A DNA stretch of 64,000 nt from JAEUIE01 sp046350055 (GTDB lineage: Bacteria > Planctomycetota > Planctomycetia > Gemmatales > HRBIN36). Shown in pieces: positions 38,901-47,019 of this stretch. The notes under the pieces are model-generated. The model ran no database searches. It was given only the letters and a program-made list of their open reading frames with translations, and was not told where the DNA came from. The translations under genes and the position numbers were made by a program. The stretch covers positions 1,240,001 through 1,304,000 of the forward strand of contig JAXMBC010000001.1 of the NCBI GenBank assembly GCA_046350055.1, in the 5' to 3' direction. Position 1 is the first letter of the stretch; every line of letters starts with the position of its first letter.

Positions 38901-41078
38901 ATGGTGATGATTCGTCTCCCTGACAGCAGCATCAAGGAGTATCCCCCTCATACTCGCCCCAAGGACATCGCCCTGGCCATCGGCAAGCGTCTCGCCGATG
39001 CTGCCATCGCTGCCAGAGTGGATGGCGTCATTGTTGATCTGGATCGCGAACTCCCCGAATCCCCCACCCCTCACGAGTTTCAGCTCCTCACCGAGAAAGA
39101 CCGTGACGCCCTCGATGTACTGCGCCACTCCTGTGCCCACGTGATGGCCCGGGCCGTCATGCGGCTCTATCCCAACGTCAAGCTTGCCTTCGGCCCCACC
39201 ACCGAGAACGGCTACTACTACGACATCGACTGCGATCCCCCGCTCAAGGAAGACGACTTCCCCAAGATCGAAGAAGAAATGGCGAAGATCGTCAAGGAAG
39301 CGGAGCCTTTTGAACGCTTCGAACGCAACCCGTCCGAATCGAAGGAGCTGATGGAGCACCTCGACCAGGGCTACAAGGTCGAGCACATCAAGGATGGTCT
39401 CAAAGGCTACGATTCACTCAGCTTCTATCGGCAGGGCGAATTCATCGATCTCTGTCGCGGGCCGCACATCCCTCATGCCGGGAAGATCGCCGCGTTCAAG
39501 TTGCTGAGCATCGCCGGGGCCTACTGGAAGAACGATGCCACCCGGCCTCAGTTGCAGCGCCTCTATGGCACCGCCTTCTTCAGCAAGAAGGAGATGGACG
39601 CCTACCTCACTCAGGTGGAGGAGGCGAAGAAGCGCGACCACCGGCTGCTTGGCAAGCAGCTCAAGCTCTTCACTATCAGCCAGTCGGTTGGCTCCGGCCT
39701 CATCCTGTGGATGCCGAAGGGCGCCACGGTGCGGGGCATTCTGGAGAGCTTCATCAAGGATGAACTCATCAAGCGAGGCTACTCACCGGTCTACACCCCC
39801 AACATCGGCCGTCTGGAACTCTACCGCACCAGCGGCCACTTCCCCTACTACCGCGATGCCCAGTACCCGCCACTGTTCCTGCATCCACTCGGCCAGTGCA
39901 TGGATACCTGGCTCACTCAGTTACAGGCCAACGCGCTACGACCCGATCAGGAAGAGGCGTTCCTGGAGTTGGCGAAGACCCATCAACTCGAGATCAAGGA
40001 CTACGACGTGGATGCTGACCCCAGCGTCCGCATCGAGGTATTGAAGAAGTGGGTCGAGGCGCAGGAAGGCTACCTCGTCAAGCCGATGAACTGCCCGCAC
40101 CACATCCAGATATACAAAGCCACGCCGCACAGCTACCGCGACTTGCCGGTGCGACTCGCCGAGTTCGGCACCGTCTACCGCTTCGAGCAGACCGGCGAAC
40201 TCTCCGGCATGACTCGCGTCCGCGGTTTCACCCAGGACGATGCCCACCTCTTCTGCACCGAAGATCAGGTCGGCGAGGAGTTCAAGGGCTGCATCGAGAT
40301 GACCCAGATGGTCCTCCGCACCATGGGCCTGAACGACTACCGCGTGCGGCTCAGCTTCCGCGATCCGCGCAGCGACAAGTACGTCGGCAAGGCTGAGTCG
40401 TGGAACAAGGCTGAGCGCGTCATCGAGGAAGTGGCCCGCAGCATCCCCGACCTCAAGAACATCGAAGTCGCCCTCGGCGAAGCGGCGTTCTATGGACCGA
40501 AGGTGGACTTCATCGTTCGCGACTGTATCGGTCGTGAATGGCAACTCGGCACCGTGCAGCTCGACTACAACCTGCCGGAGCGGTTCCAGCTCGAGTACAC
40601 CGGGCCGGACAATCAGCCGCACCGTCCGGTGATGGTGCACCGCGCCCCGTTCGGCTCGATGGAACGGTTCCTCGGCATCCTCATCGAACACTTCGCCGGC
40701 GCGTTCCCCCTGTGGATGGCTCCGGAGCAGGGCCGGGTGTTGCCGGTGAGTGAGAAGTCGGCGCTGTATGCCCAGGACATCGTGAAGAAGTTCAACGATG
40801 CCGGGTTTAGGGTGACCGGCGACTTCCGCCCGGAGAAGGTGGGCTACAAGATCCGCGAAGCCCAGCTCGAGAAGATCCCCTACATGCTGGTGGTGGGCGA
40901 GAAAGAAGTCGCCAGCGGCACCATCGCGGTAAGAGACCGTGTCGATGGCGAACTCGGCCCCAAGCCGATCGATGAAGTGCTGGCGCTGTTTGAAGCCGAA
41001 GTGAAACGCAAGAGCATCCGCTCGACCAGTTCTGCCTCGGTCGACTTCAGCGACAAGGGCGCCAAGTTCGCCGAGTAA
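38901..41078 (+). CDS. thrS: Threonine-tRNA ligase with an extra internal segment
   Basis: 725 residues from ATG 38901 (MVMIRLPDSSIKEYPP), with AAGGAG about 8 nt upstream. Domains in order: TGS (about 1-62), second N-terminal editing-type domain with HSCAHVMARAV, class II catalytic core, and an anticodon-binding C-terminus. MNCPHH, RVRGFTQDDAHLF and VHRAPFGSMERFLGILIEHFAGAFPLW identify the catalytic core. Between SGHFPYYR and YLVKPMNCPHH there are about 75 residues, much longer than in E. coli, so an insertion is present. It is divergent from dxs and followed by a GC hairpin repeat. Confidence 0.95.
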   Translation: MVMIRLPDSSIKEYPPHTRPKDIALAIGKRLADAAIAARVDGVIVDLDRELPESPTPHEFQLLTEKDRDALDVLRHSCAHVMARAVMRLYPNVKLAFGPTTENGYYYDIDCDPPLKEDDFPKIEEEMAKIVKEAEPFERFERNPSESKELMEHLDQGYKVEHIKDGLKGYDSLSFYRQGEFIDLCRGPHIPHAGKIAAFKLLSIAGAYWKNDATRPQLQRLYGTAFFSKKEMDAYLTQVEEAKKRDHRLLGKQLKLFTISQSVGSGLILWMPKGATVRGILESFIKDELIKRGYSPVYTPNIGRLELYRTSGHFPYYRDAQYPPLFLHPLGQCMDTWLTQLQANALRPDQEEAFLELAKTHQLEIKDYDVDADPSVRIEVLKKWVEAQEGYLVKPMNCPHHIQIYKATPHSYRDLPVRLAEFGTVYRFEQTGELSGMTRVRGFTQDDAHLFCTEDQVGEEFKGCIEMTQMVLRTMGLNDYRVRLSFRDPRSDKYVGKAESWNKAERVIEEVARSIPDLKNIEVALGEAAFYGPKVDFIVRDCIGREWQLGTVQLDYNLPERFQLEYTGPDNQPHRPVMVHRAPFGSMERFLGILIEHFAGAFPLWMAPEQGRVLPVSEKSALYAQDIVKKFNDAGFRVTGDFRPEKVGYKIREAQLEKIPYMLVVGEKEVASGTIAVRDRVDGELGPKPIDEVLALFEAEVKRKSIRSTSSASVDFSDKGAKFAE

Positions 41079-41081
41079 TAC

Positions 41082-41123
41082 TTAGCCCCCGGCTCTTCAA
41101 GCCGGGGGCGGGTTCGCGCGAAG
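41082..41123. repeat. Hairpin repeat TTAGCCCCCGGCT...AGCCGGGGGC
   Basis: The stem GCCCCCGGCT/AGCCGGGGGC with a TCTTCA loop is followed by GGGTTCGCGCGAAG. Nearly the same sequence occurs at 63150-63189 and, inside a gene, at 45621-45661. It could also end thrS transcription. Confidence 0.8.
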
Positions 41124-41168
41124 AGTGTAAACACTCTGCGATGTTGAAACAGTTGAGGAGCACTGTTT

Positions 41169-41474
41169 ATGACGACAGATAAGGATATCGCCGACGATTT
41201 CGAGAAATGGAGAGCCTATTACGAGAAAGAGGGATATGAAGTTACCGAAACGATCTGGGAGTACGAAGGGCGAAATGTCCCGATGCAGGTAATTTGGCCA
41301 GCAGAGGGAACTGTGGAACATACCCGAATGATTGATGCGATTGCCAAATTCGTCTGGGAGAATAAGGATAGTTTGAGTCCTGAAACCTCAGCACAGAATA
41401 ACAGTACAGATAATGCTAAATCACCTCGAAACCGACCTCGCTCAAGTAAGAAAAAGTCGGATCGTAGTAGCTAG
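41169..41474 (+). CDS. Small hypothetical protein (101 aa)
   Basis: ATG 41169 has GAGGAG about 8 nt upstream. The protein starts MTTDKDIADDFEKWRAYYEKEG, has an acidic, aromatic N-terminal domain, and a Ser/Asn/Lys-rich basic tail (NRPRSSKKKSDRSS). The family is not recognised. Its last 59 nt overlap the end of the convergent DUF2075 gene. Confidence 0.6.
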   Translation: MTTDKDIADDFEKWRAYYEKEGYEVTETIWEYEGRNVPMQVIWPAEGTVEHTRMIDAIAKFVWENKDSLSPETSAQNNSTDNAKSPRNRPRSSKKKSDRSS

Positions 41475-43395
41475 GTTTTCTCGTCGCATCATCGGAATCG
41501 CCCGGTGGAACAACAATCACCATTCCTTGTCTGGCACGTGTCAGTAGCACTCGATAGGCATTCTTCTGATAGCTTCTCCGTTCCACTTTCTTGATGCGGT
41601 TCCACCGATCCCCAACAAAGGAATAATGATCCCATCCTTCGTTGGTGAAGCGAAAATCGGCATCCCAGGTCACACACGCCCAGTCAAGCTCTAAGCCCTG
41701 TACATGAAACTCCGTGGCTACGTCTTCCAGGTAGTAAGACGACCGAACATCCTGCTTGCCGTCGAGAAACCAGTGCACTGGGTCCATGGGCGACTTCACG
41801 TCGATGGCATGTGGCTTTAAGCGTTCTGCTTGTGAGGAAACCACAATGCCGTATCGTTCACTACCTCGTGCTTGGTGTCTTAACCATTGTTTCGCTTTCG
41901 CCAGATCACGTGTGACAACGATGGGATACTTTTCTCTGACTTGTTGAAGCGCATATCGTGCTTCATCTCTGTTGAGATCAAGCAGTTGTTTCACCAGAAA
42001 GGAAACATGCTCTGTTCGGAAGGAACGCATCGAAACGGAAAGGTGAAGTTCGTTCTGGTATGTAACGTTGGAGCGCCCTGCCAAGTCCTGAAGTACCTGC
42101 CCTGCACCATACTCACTGTCTGTAAGCTTCGGCGAGACATAAATATCCCAATGGGGAAAAGAACGATTCAGCGATTCGATCCACTCTGTGATACCAGCCT
42201 CACCGGTATTGATTTCCTGTCCGCCGCCGACAAGGCAAACCACCACTGCCCAATCTGTATGTCGATCCAGGCAGGAGATGAGGAATTCTGGTTCGGACTG
42301 ATTGAAATCAGGTTTGTTCTTCTTGCGAAGCATGAAGTTGGATGTCTGCTGCAGGTTCCAGGCACGTTGGGCTTCATCGAACAGTGCAACATGTTCTACC
42401 GGTGGCTTCTTGGTATCGACGAGGCAATCATCACGGAAATGGTGAACGTTTTGTATGAACGCTTTCACCTCACTCATGGCCTCGCCTTTTTTGATCTTCT
42501 TCCCGCGTTCTTTCTCCTGGCGAATTCTGTCGCGAGCCAAGGCTTCACGCAATATGGCTACCAAAGGCCCATTACCTGAAAGGAATACGCTGTAGAGTGC
42601 ATTAGCCTTGTCAAAGTGCTTGGTAGCTATGTTAAGTCCGACCAGCGTTTTGCCCGCACCCGGTACTCCTGTCACAAAGCAAATCGATTTCTTTGATTGT
42701 TCTTTTGAATTACGAATGATGTCGAATAGCGTGTCAGAAGTTTGGCCTAAATTAATATCTTCCGCATCACGTCGTGATATGTCGCTGACTGAGTGCCCAG
42801 CATAAAGTGCGATAGCAGCTTCAATGATCGTGGGAGTAGGACAGTAACGTCCCTGCTCCCATGCTTCTCGATCTATGGTAGGGCCCTCGACGAATTGCAA
42901 GACCTCATTCAGCGTTGATCTCAGAAGTTCAACGTTGCATTTGATCGGGATAAATAGTTTGTCATGTTGTAGGGTCGCTGCAACAGTGGCCAATTTGCAT
43001 CGAGCGTTTGTGGCAATGAGGATGGGAGCGATGTACTTATCATGGCTGGCTTCGTGAAAGTTCTTCAGATCCAATGCGTAGTCAAAGACCTGATCAATGG
43101 AATGAGATGCAAACTCGCTTTCACCGATCTTGAATTCAAGAACAAAGACGATCGGTCCGATCAGCAGAACGACATCAATGCGTTTGCCCATTCGTGGAAT
43201 GGAGTATTCAAAGTAAATAGAACCTTGAAGGCCTTGCAAGGCAGATTGCAAAATCGTGATCTGTTCGAGCCAGGCATCCCGTTGAGTTTGTTCCAATGCG
43301 TATTCATGGCTCTTCGTGAGCACACCGAGGATTTCGTCACTGTTAGCAACCAGGAATGAATCAACGGTTGTGCTGTAGTAATAGCGCTTTAACAA
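41416..43395 (-). CDS. DUF2075 helicase-like protein with N-terminal nuclease-like domain (659 aa)
   Basis: The N-terminal part has a PD-(D/E)xK-like pattern: IDVVLLIG (Asp74) then VLEFKIGE (Glu87, Lys89). The P-loop domain has VTGVPGAGKT (241-250), DEAQ (340-343) and a late helicase motif VEFHVQGLELDWACV followed by YRVLLTRARQGMVI. This order fits DUF2075/Schlafen-type helicases, sometimes found in defence islands; a nucleic-acid restriction role is inferred. Codon use is less GC-rich than in the flanking trpS and thrS. The ASCH gene lies upstream on the same strand, 86 bp away. Confidence 0.8.
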   Translation of the reverse strand: MLKRYYYSTTVDSFLVANSDEILGVLTKSHEYALEQTQRDAWLEQITILQSALQGLQGSIYFEYSIPRMGKRIDVVLLIGPIVFVLEFKIGESEFASHSIDQVFDYALDLKNFHEASHDKYIAPILIATNARCKLATVAATLQHDKLFIPIKCNVELLRSTLNEVLQFVEGPTIDREAWEQGRYCPTPTIIEAAIALYAGHSVSDISRRDAEDINLGQTSDTLFDIIRNSKEQSKKSICFVTGVPGAGKTLVGLNIATKHFDKANALYSVFLSGNGPLVAILREALARDRIRQEKERGKKIKKGEAMSEVKAFIQNVHHFRDDCLVDTKKPPVEHVALFDEAQRAWNLQQTSNFMLRKKNKPDFNQSEPEFLISCLDRHTDWAVVVCLVGGGQEINTGEAGITEWIESLNRSFPHWDIYVSPKLTDSEYGAGQVLQDLAGRSNVTYQNELHLSVSMRSFRTEHVSFLVKQLLDLNRDEARYALQQVREKYPIVVTRDLAKAKQWLRHQARGSERYGIVVSSQAERLKPHAIDVKSPMDPVHWFLDGKQDVRSSYYLEDVATEFHVQGLELDWACVTWDADFRFTNEGWDHYSFVGDRWNRIKKVERRSYQKNAYRVLLTRARQGMVIVVPPGDSDDATRKPSYYDPTFSYLSEVGFEVI

Positions 43396-43481
43396 GGGAT
43401 GCCTTCCAACATTATTGCTTGATCGTACTTCACCATGACTTGTTGCTCCAGCAAAATGTCATTACCCGGCATACTCTCATG

Positions 43482-44330
43482 CTAAAACGGTGTGAACCAG
43501 ATCGGCTGCGGCCTATTCTTCGGCACCAGCAGTTTCGTGGCCCGCTGCGGATACCGCAGGTACCACTCCCCGCCATCGCACCCGTACACCTCCACACTGC
43601 CCACCAGCACGCCGCGAGGCAGATCGTCATACTTCACATCGGTGATGCCATACTTCTTCATCCAGTGGGGTACATCATCGACAGGAATACGGCTGGCATA
43701 GAGGAGCACCCTGCCGCGCCGGCTGGTGGGGCCGGAGCGATACTCAATCGTCTTGATGCCTCGCAGGATTGCCTCAGCATGAGGCTGGCGAACGCTGAGA
43801 GCCACCGTGGGCTCGGTCAGTTCTACGGGAGGTGGGTTTTCACGTTGAGCCAATTGTGCAGCCAGGAGATGACGGGCGTGCTTGTCCTGCACGATCTTGT
43901 GCATGTCGTGCAAAGCCGCCGACCGTGCACTGGGATTCCCCGGTGGCTGATGTTCTTCCGCAAGCTGGACCAGTTGCCTGGCAAACGGCATGGCGGTGAT
44001 GTTGCGAAAGCCAATGAAGTTGGCACACGCAGCTTTGAACTGGAGGAATGCCTTGCCTGCAAGGGGCATGGGTGGTGCCAGTTGCCAGCCGGGACCTTCG
44101 AGATGATACGCGCCGCTAGCATAATGACAGCGGTCGATCGTAAAGGTGCTCCACAAGTAATAACGCCGCGGCTGGCCGAGACCGGCGAGGAGGAGTACCT
44201 GTCCTTTCGCCGACTTCGCTGCTGCCACCTTGGTGTAGATCTGCACCCGCAATGGCTGAGTCGTCCAGGGGTGTGGTAACGTTCCCTGGGCTTCGATGTT
44301 GTGATATTGCAGATACAGTTCCGTCGGCAT
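43482..44330 (-). CDS. ASCH-domain protein with extra N-terminal domain (282 aa)
   Basis: Residues about 175-275 form an ASCH domain: VALSVRQPHAEAILRGIKTIEYRSGPTSRRGRVLLYAS, a PUA-like RNA- or modified-base-binding fold. The first 165 residues are unrecognised and contain RYYLWSTFTIDRCHY and a helical part with NFIGFRNITAM. Its start lies 9 bp downstream of the trpS stop, so the two probably share a transcript. A role in tRNA or RNA handling is possible. Confidence 0.78.
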   Translation of the reverse strand: MPTELYLQYHNIEAQGTLPHPWTTQPLRVQIYTKVAAAKSAKGQVLLLAGLGQPRRYYLWSTFTIDRCHYASGAYHLEGPGWQLAPPMPLAGKAFLQFKAACANFIGFRNITAMPFARQLVQLAEEHQPPGNPSARSAALHDMHKIVQDKHARHLLAAQLAQRENPPPVELTEPTVALSVRQPHAEAILRGIKTIEYRSGPTSRRGRVLLYASRIPVDDVPHWMKKYGITDVKYDDLPRGVLVGSVEVYGCDGGEWYLRYPQRATKLLVPKNRPQPIWFTPF

Positions 44331-44339
44331 GGTATTACA

Positions 44340-45323
44340 TTACCGCAGGCCTACAGCCTTCCGGGCCAGTTCCATGGTCTTCTGTGCCTCGGCACGTGCC
44401 TTGGCAGCACCGGCTTGCAGGATAGCTTCCACCTGGCCCGGGTTGTTCAGCAGTTCCTTCCGCTTGGCTCGGGCCTCGGCGAAGTAGGTTTCGATCTTCT
44501 CCAGCAGCAGCGTCTTGGCACTGCCATAGCCCATGCCGCCGGCACGGTACTTGGCTGCCAGCTCGGCCTTCTCTGCTTCGGTGGCGAAAAGGGAGTAGAG
44601 TGCAAAGACATTGCAGGTCGCCGGGTCTTTTGGAGCTTCGAGTGGTGTGCTGTCGGTGACGATGCTCATCACCACCTTCTTGAGTGGTTTGCCCTCGGCA
44701 AAGATCTCGATGGTGTTGCCATAGCTCTTACTCATCTTCTTGCCATCAATGCCGGGGACGATAGCCACTTCATCATGACGTGCTTCGGGTAGCGGAAACA
44801 GGTCAGTCTTATAAGTGCTGTTGAAGGAGCCTGCCATGTCGCGGGTCATCTCGAGATGCTGGGTCTGATCCTGCCCGACCGGCACAACATTGGAACGGTA
44901 AGCGAGGATGTCCGCCGCCATTAATATGGGGTAGGTGAAGAGGCCGACGCTGGGGGAGATGCCACGGGCGACCTTGTCCTTATACGAGTGAGCCCGTTCG
45001 AGCAGCCCCATGCCAGCTACCGTAGAGAGGAACCAGGTGAGTTCCGTTACTTCGGGTACATCCGACTGGCGGAAGAAGCTGGCCTTCGCTGGGTCGAGGC
45101 CCAGAGCAAGGTAGTCGAGAGCAACATCACGCACATTCTCGCGTAGCACATTGGCATCCTGCAGCGAGGTCATGGCGTGGTAGTCGGCGATGAAGTAGAA
45201 ACATTCGCCCTGATCCTGCAAGGCAATGTGCTGCCGAATGGCCCCGAAGTAGTTGCCGAGGTGGAGTTTGCCGGAGGGCTGAACGCCGGAGAGGATGCGT
45301 TTACGGGTGGGTGTGGTGGTCAT
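44340..45323 (-). CDS. trpS: Tryptophan-tRNA ligase
   Basis: 327 residues from ATG 45323 (MTTTPTRKRILSGVQPSGKLHLGN). The class I motifs are present: HIGH-type KLHLGNYFGAI and GKKMSKSYGNTIE. PVGQDQTQHLEMTRDMA is the usual mid-domain segment. The upstream 14 codons of the open frame lack family similarity. It is divergent from the CitG-like gene with only 29 bp between start codons. It probably shares a transcript with the ASCH gene. Confidence 0.96.
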   Translation of the reverse strand: MTTTPTRKRILSGVQPSGKLHLGNYFGAIRQHIALQDQGECFYFIADYHAMTSLQDANVLRENVRDVALDYLALGLDPAKASFFRQSDVPEVTELTWFLSTVAGMGLLERAHSYKDKVARGISPSVGLFTYPILMAADILAYRSNVVPVGQDQTQHLEMTRDMAGSFNSTYKTDLFPLPEARHDEVAIVPGIDGKKMSKSYGNTIEIFAEGKPLKKVVMSIVTDSTPLEAPKDPATCNVFALYSLFATEAEKAELAAKYRAGGMGYGSAKTLLLEKIETYFAEARAKRKELLNNPGQVEAILQAGAAKARAEAQKTMELARKAVGLR

Positions 45324-45352
45324 GGGGGAAGTATAGTGGATAAGCTGAAGGG

Positions 45353-46330
45353 GTGAACCTTGCATCGATGGTAGAACTGGCGTGCGTGTGGGAAGCGACG
45401 GTGCCCAAGCCGGGCAACGTGCATCCCGGTGCTTCCTTTGTGGACATGTGCTATGACGACTTCGTTCGCAGCGCCCAGGCGATTACTCCAGTATTAGGTA
45501 ATCCGGCGGGGAAGAGCGTCGGGCAACTGGTGCTGGAAAGTGTGCAGGCAACCCAGCAGGCGGTGGGGAAGAACACCAATCTGGGAATTGTGTTACTCCT
45601 TGCGCCTTTGGTAAAGGCATTTAGCCCCCGACCATTCAAGCCCGGGGCGGATTCGCGCGAAGGTTCATCACCCAACACGACGGGCTTCGCCGCGATAGAA
45701 GCCCCCTCACCCCCAGCCCCTCTCCCCGGTGGGGAGAGGGGGGCCAGTTCACTCGAAGCCTTGCTACATGATCTGACCGTGAACGATGCGAAGTTGGTCT
45801 ACCAGGCCATCCGCCTCACTCAGCCCGGCGGCATGGGGAAGGTCACATCTCAGGATGTGAGTGATGAGCCGACCATCACGTTGCTGGAAGCAATGGGGTT
45901 GGCCGCGGAGCGTGATCTCATTGCCAAGCAATATGTGACGGGGTATCGGGATATCTGGGAGGTGTTGTTACCAACACTGGAGAAGGCGTTGCAGGGCCTG
46001 GTTAGTGTAAGTACACACAATCCATGGCACCCGGTATCACCCTCTTCTCCAAGGGAGTGGGGAATACATGATGCCATTCAGCACACCTTCCTCGTCAGCC
46101 TGGCCACCCTGGGGGATTCGCTCATCGCCCGCAAGTGTGGGCCAGCAATGGCAGGTGAAGCACAAGTACGGGCACAGGCAGTATTAGCCGGGCAGCAGAC
46201 GATGGAGGAACTGGATGCCTGGTTGCGTGCCGATGGCCATCGCCGCAATCCTGGCACCACGGCGGACCTCCTCTGTGCCACCCTGTTTCTTGCCTTGGTC
46301 CGCGGTACTCTACTGGCCTGCTTCCCCTAG
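45353..46330 (+). CDS. Triphosphoribosyl-dephospho-CoA synthase-like (CitG/MdcB family) with in-frame repeat insertions
   Basis: The N-terminal VELACVWEATVPKPGNVHPG, TNLGIVLLLAPL, DEPTITLLEAMGLAAERDLIAKQY and LGDSLIARKCG match the CitG/MdcB family. The usual role is to make the prosthetic-group precursor of citrate or malonate decarboxylases; in planctomycetes the substrate is uncertain. Two segments lack family similarity and consist of translated repeats: about residues 90-133 (SPRPFKPGADSREG... PLPGGERGAS) and about 218-238 (VSVSTHNPWHPVSPSSPREW). The frame stays open through both. The start may be GTG 45353 or ATG 45368. Confidence 0.82.
   Translation: MNLASMVELACVWEATVPKPGNVHPGASFVDMCYDDFVRSAQAITPVLGNPAGKSVGQLVLESVQATQQAVGKNTNLGIVLLLAPLVKAFSPRPFKPGADSREGSSPNTTGFAAIEAPSPPAPLPGGERGASSLEALLHDLTVNDAKLVYQAIRLTQPGGMGKVTSQDVSDEPTITLLEAMGLAAERDLIAKQYVTGYRDIWEVLLPTLEKALQGLVSVSTHNPWHPVSPSSPREWGIHDAIQHTFLVSLATLGDSLIARKCGPAMAGEAQVRAQAVLAGQQTMEELDAWLRADGHRRNPGTTADLLCATLFLALVRGTLLACFP
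45618..45752. repeat. Two adjoining repeats inside the CitG-like gene
   Basis: TTAGCCCCCGACCATTCAAG (45621-45640) is the same family as the repeats at 41082 and 63150. It is followed by CCCCTCTCCCC-GGT-GGGGAGAGGGG (about 45717-45741), another common hairpin. The insertion length keeps the frame. Confidence 0.8.
46005..46034. repeat. TGGCACCC/GTAC-loop repeat inside the CitG-like gene
   Basis: GTGT-AAGTAC-ACAC followed by ATGGCACCCGG, the end sequence of the TAC-loop family. It lies in the second non-conserved segment of the protein. Confidence 0.65.
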
Positions 46331-46357
46331 AATACCGGCCACCAGCGAGACTGCTTC

Positions 46358-46849
46358 ATGCCTGCCACCTTTCGTGTTCACGTCACCAAAGACCACCTGA
46401 CTTTCTGCTCCGGCCACTTCATCACCTACGAAGGCAGCCAGTGCGAGCGGCTGCATGGCCACAATTACCGGGTGGCCGTCGAGGTCGATGGCCCGCTGGA
46501 TGACAACTACTACGTCTTTGATTTCATTGCCCTGAAAAAGATCACCATGGGCATCAGCGATGAGCTCGATCATCGCATGATGCTGCCCTTGCACAACCCG
46601 TTCATCCATGTGGAAACCCATGGTGACCAGGTGGAAGTGCGATTCAAAAAGAAGAAGCACTGGAGCTTCCCGAAGGAAGACTGCGTGCTGCTGCCCATCG
46701 AGAACACCACCGCAGAACTGCTGGCCCGATACATCGCCGGCCGCCTGAAGGACACGTTGCAGCGCGAGCACCAGTTCACTCCCACCCGACTCGCGGTAGA
46801 GGTGGAGGAAAGCGATGGTCAGTCAGCGGTGTATGCGGAAACCATGTAG
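46358..46849 (+). CDS. 6-pyruvoyl-tetrahydropterin synthase/QueD-like protein
   Basis: 163 residues. Zinc ligands are seen in SGHFITYEG and LHGHNYRVAVEV; LDHRMM and PIENTTAELLARYI complete the family pattern. Members act in queuosine precursor synthesis (QueD, 6-carboxytetrahydropterin synthase) or pterin synthesis; without neighbouring queC or queE the choice is open. Insert DQVEVRFKKKKHWSFP enlarges the centre. It lies 27 bp after the CitG-like gene and may share its transcript. Confidence 0.85.
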   Translation: MPATFRVHVTKDHLTFCSGHFITYEGSQCERLHGHNYRVAVEVDGPLDDNYYVFDFIALKKITMGISDELDHRMMLPLHNPFIHVETHGDQVEVRFKKKKHWSFPKEDCVLLPIENTTAELLARYIAGRLKDTLQREHQFTPTRLAVEVEESDGQSAVYAETM

Positions 46850-46952
46850 GCGTCATGCTTGTACTCCAGCAGCGTGCCCTGAAAAGCCTGCAGGGAAAGC
46901 CGGATATTCATGGTGTGATTCTCGCCCATCCACGAGTTCCTGACGAGTGCCA

Positions 46953-46982
46953 TTCCATTTCCTCATAGTCCTCCCATATAAT
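46953..46982 (+). promoter_or_regulatory. Promoter of ffh
   Basis: A perfect TATAAT (46977-46982) with TTCCAT (46953-46958) 18 nt upstream. The predicted RNA start is about 30 nt before ATG 47020. This supports that start, because the in-frame ATG at 46981 lies inside the -10 box. Confidence 0.6.
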
Positions 46983-47019
46983 GGCGGGACTCCAGTTCTT
47001 TATCAGCGTGGTTCTTCTC

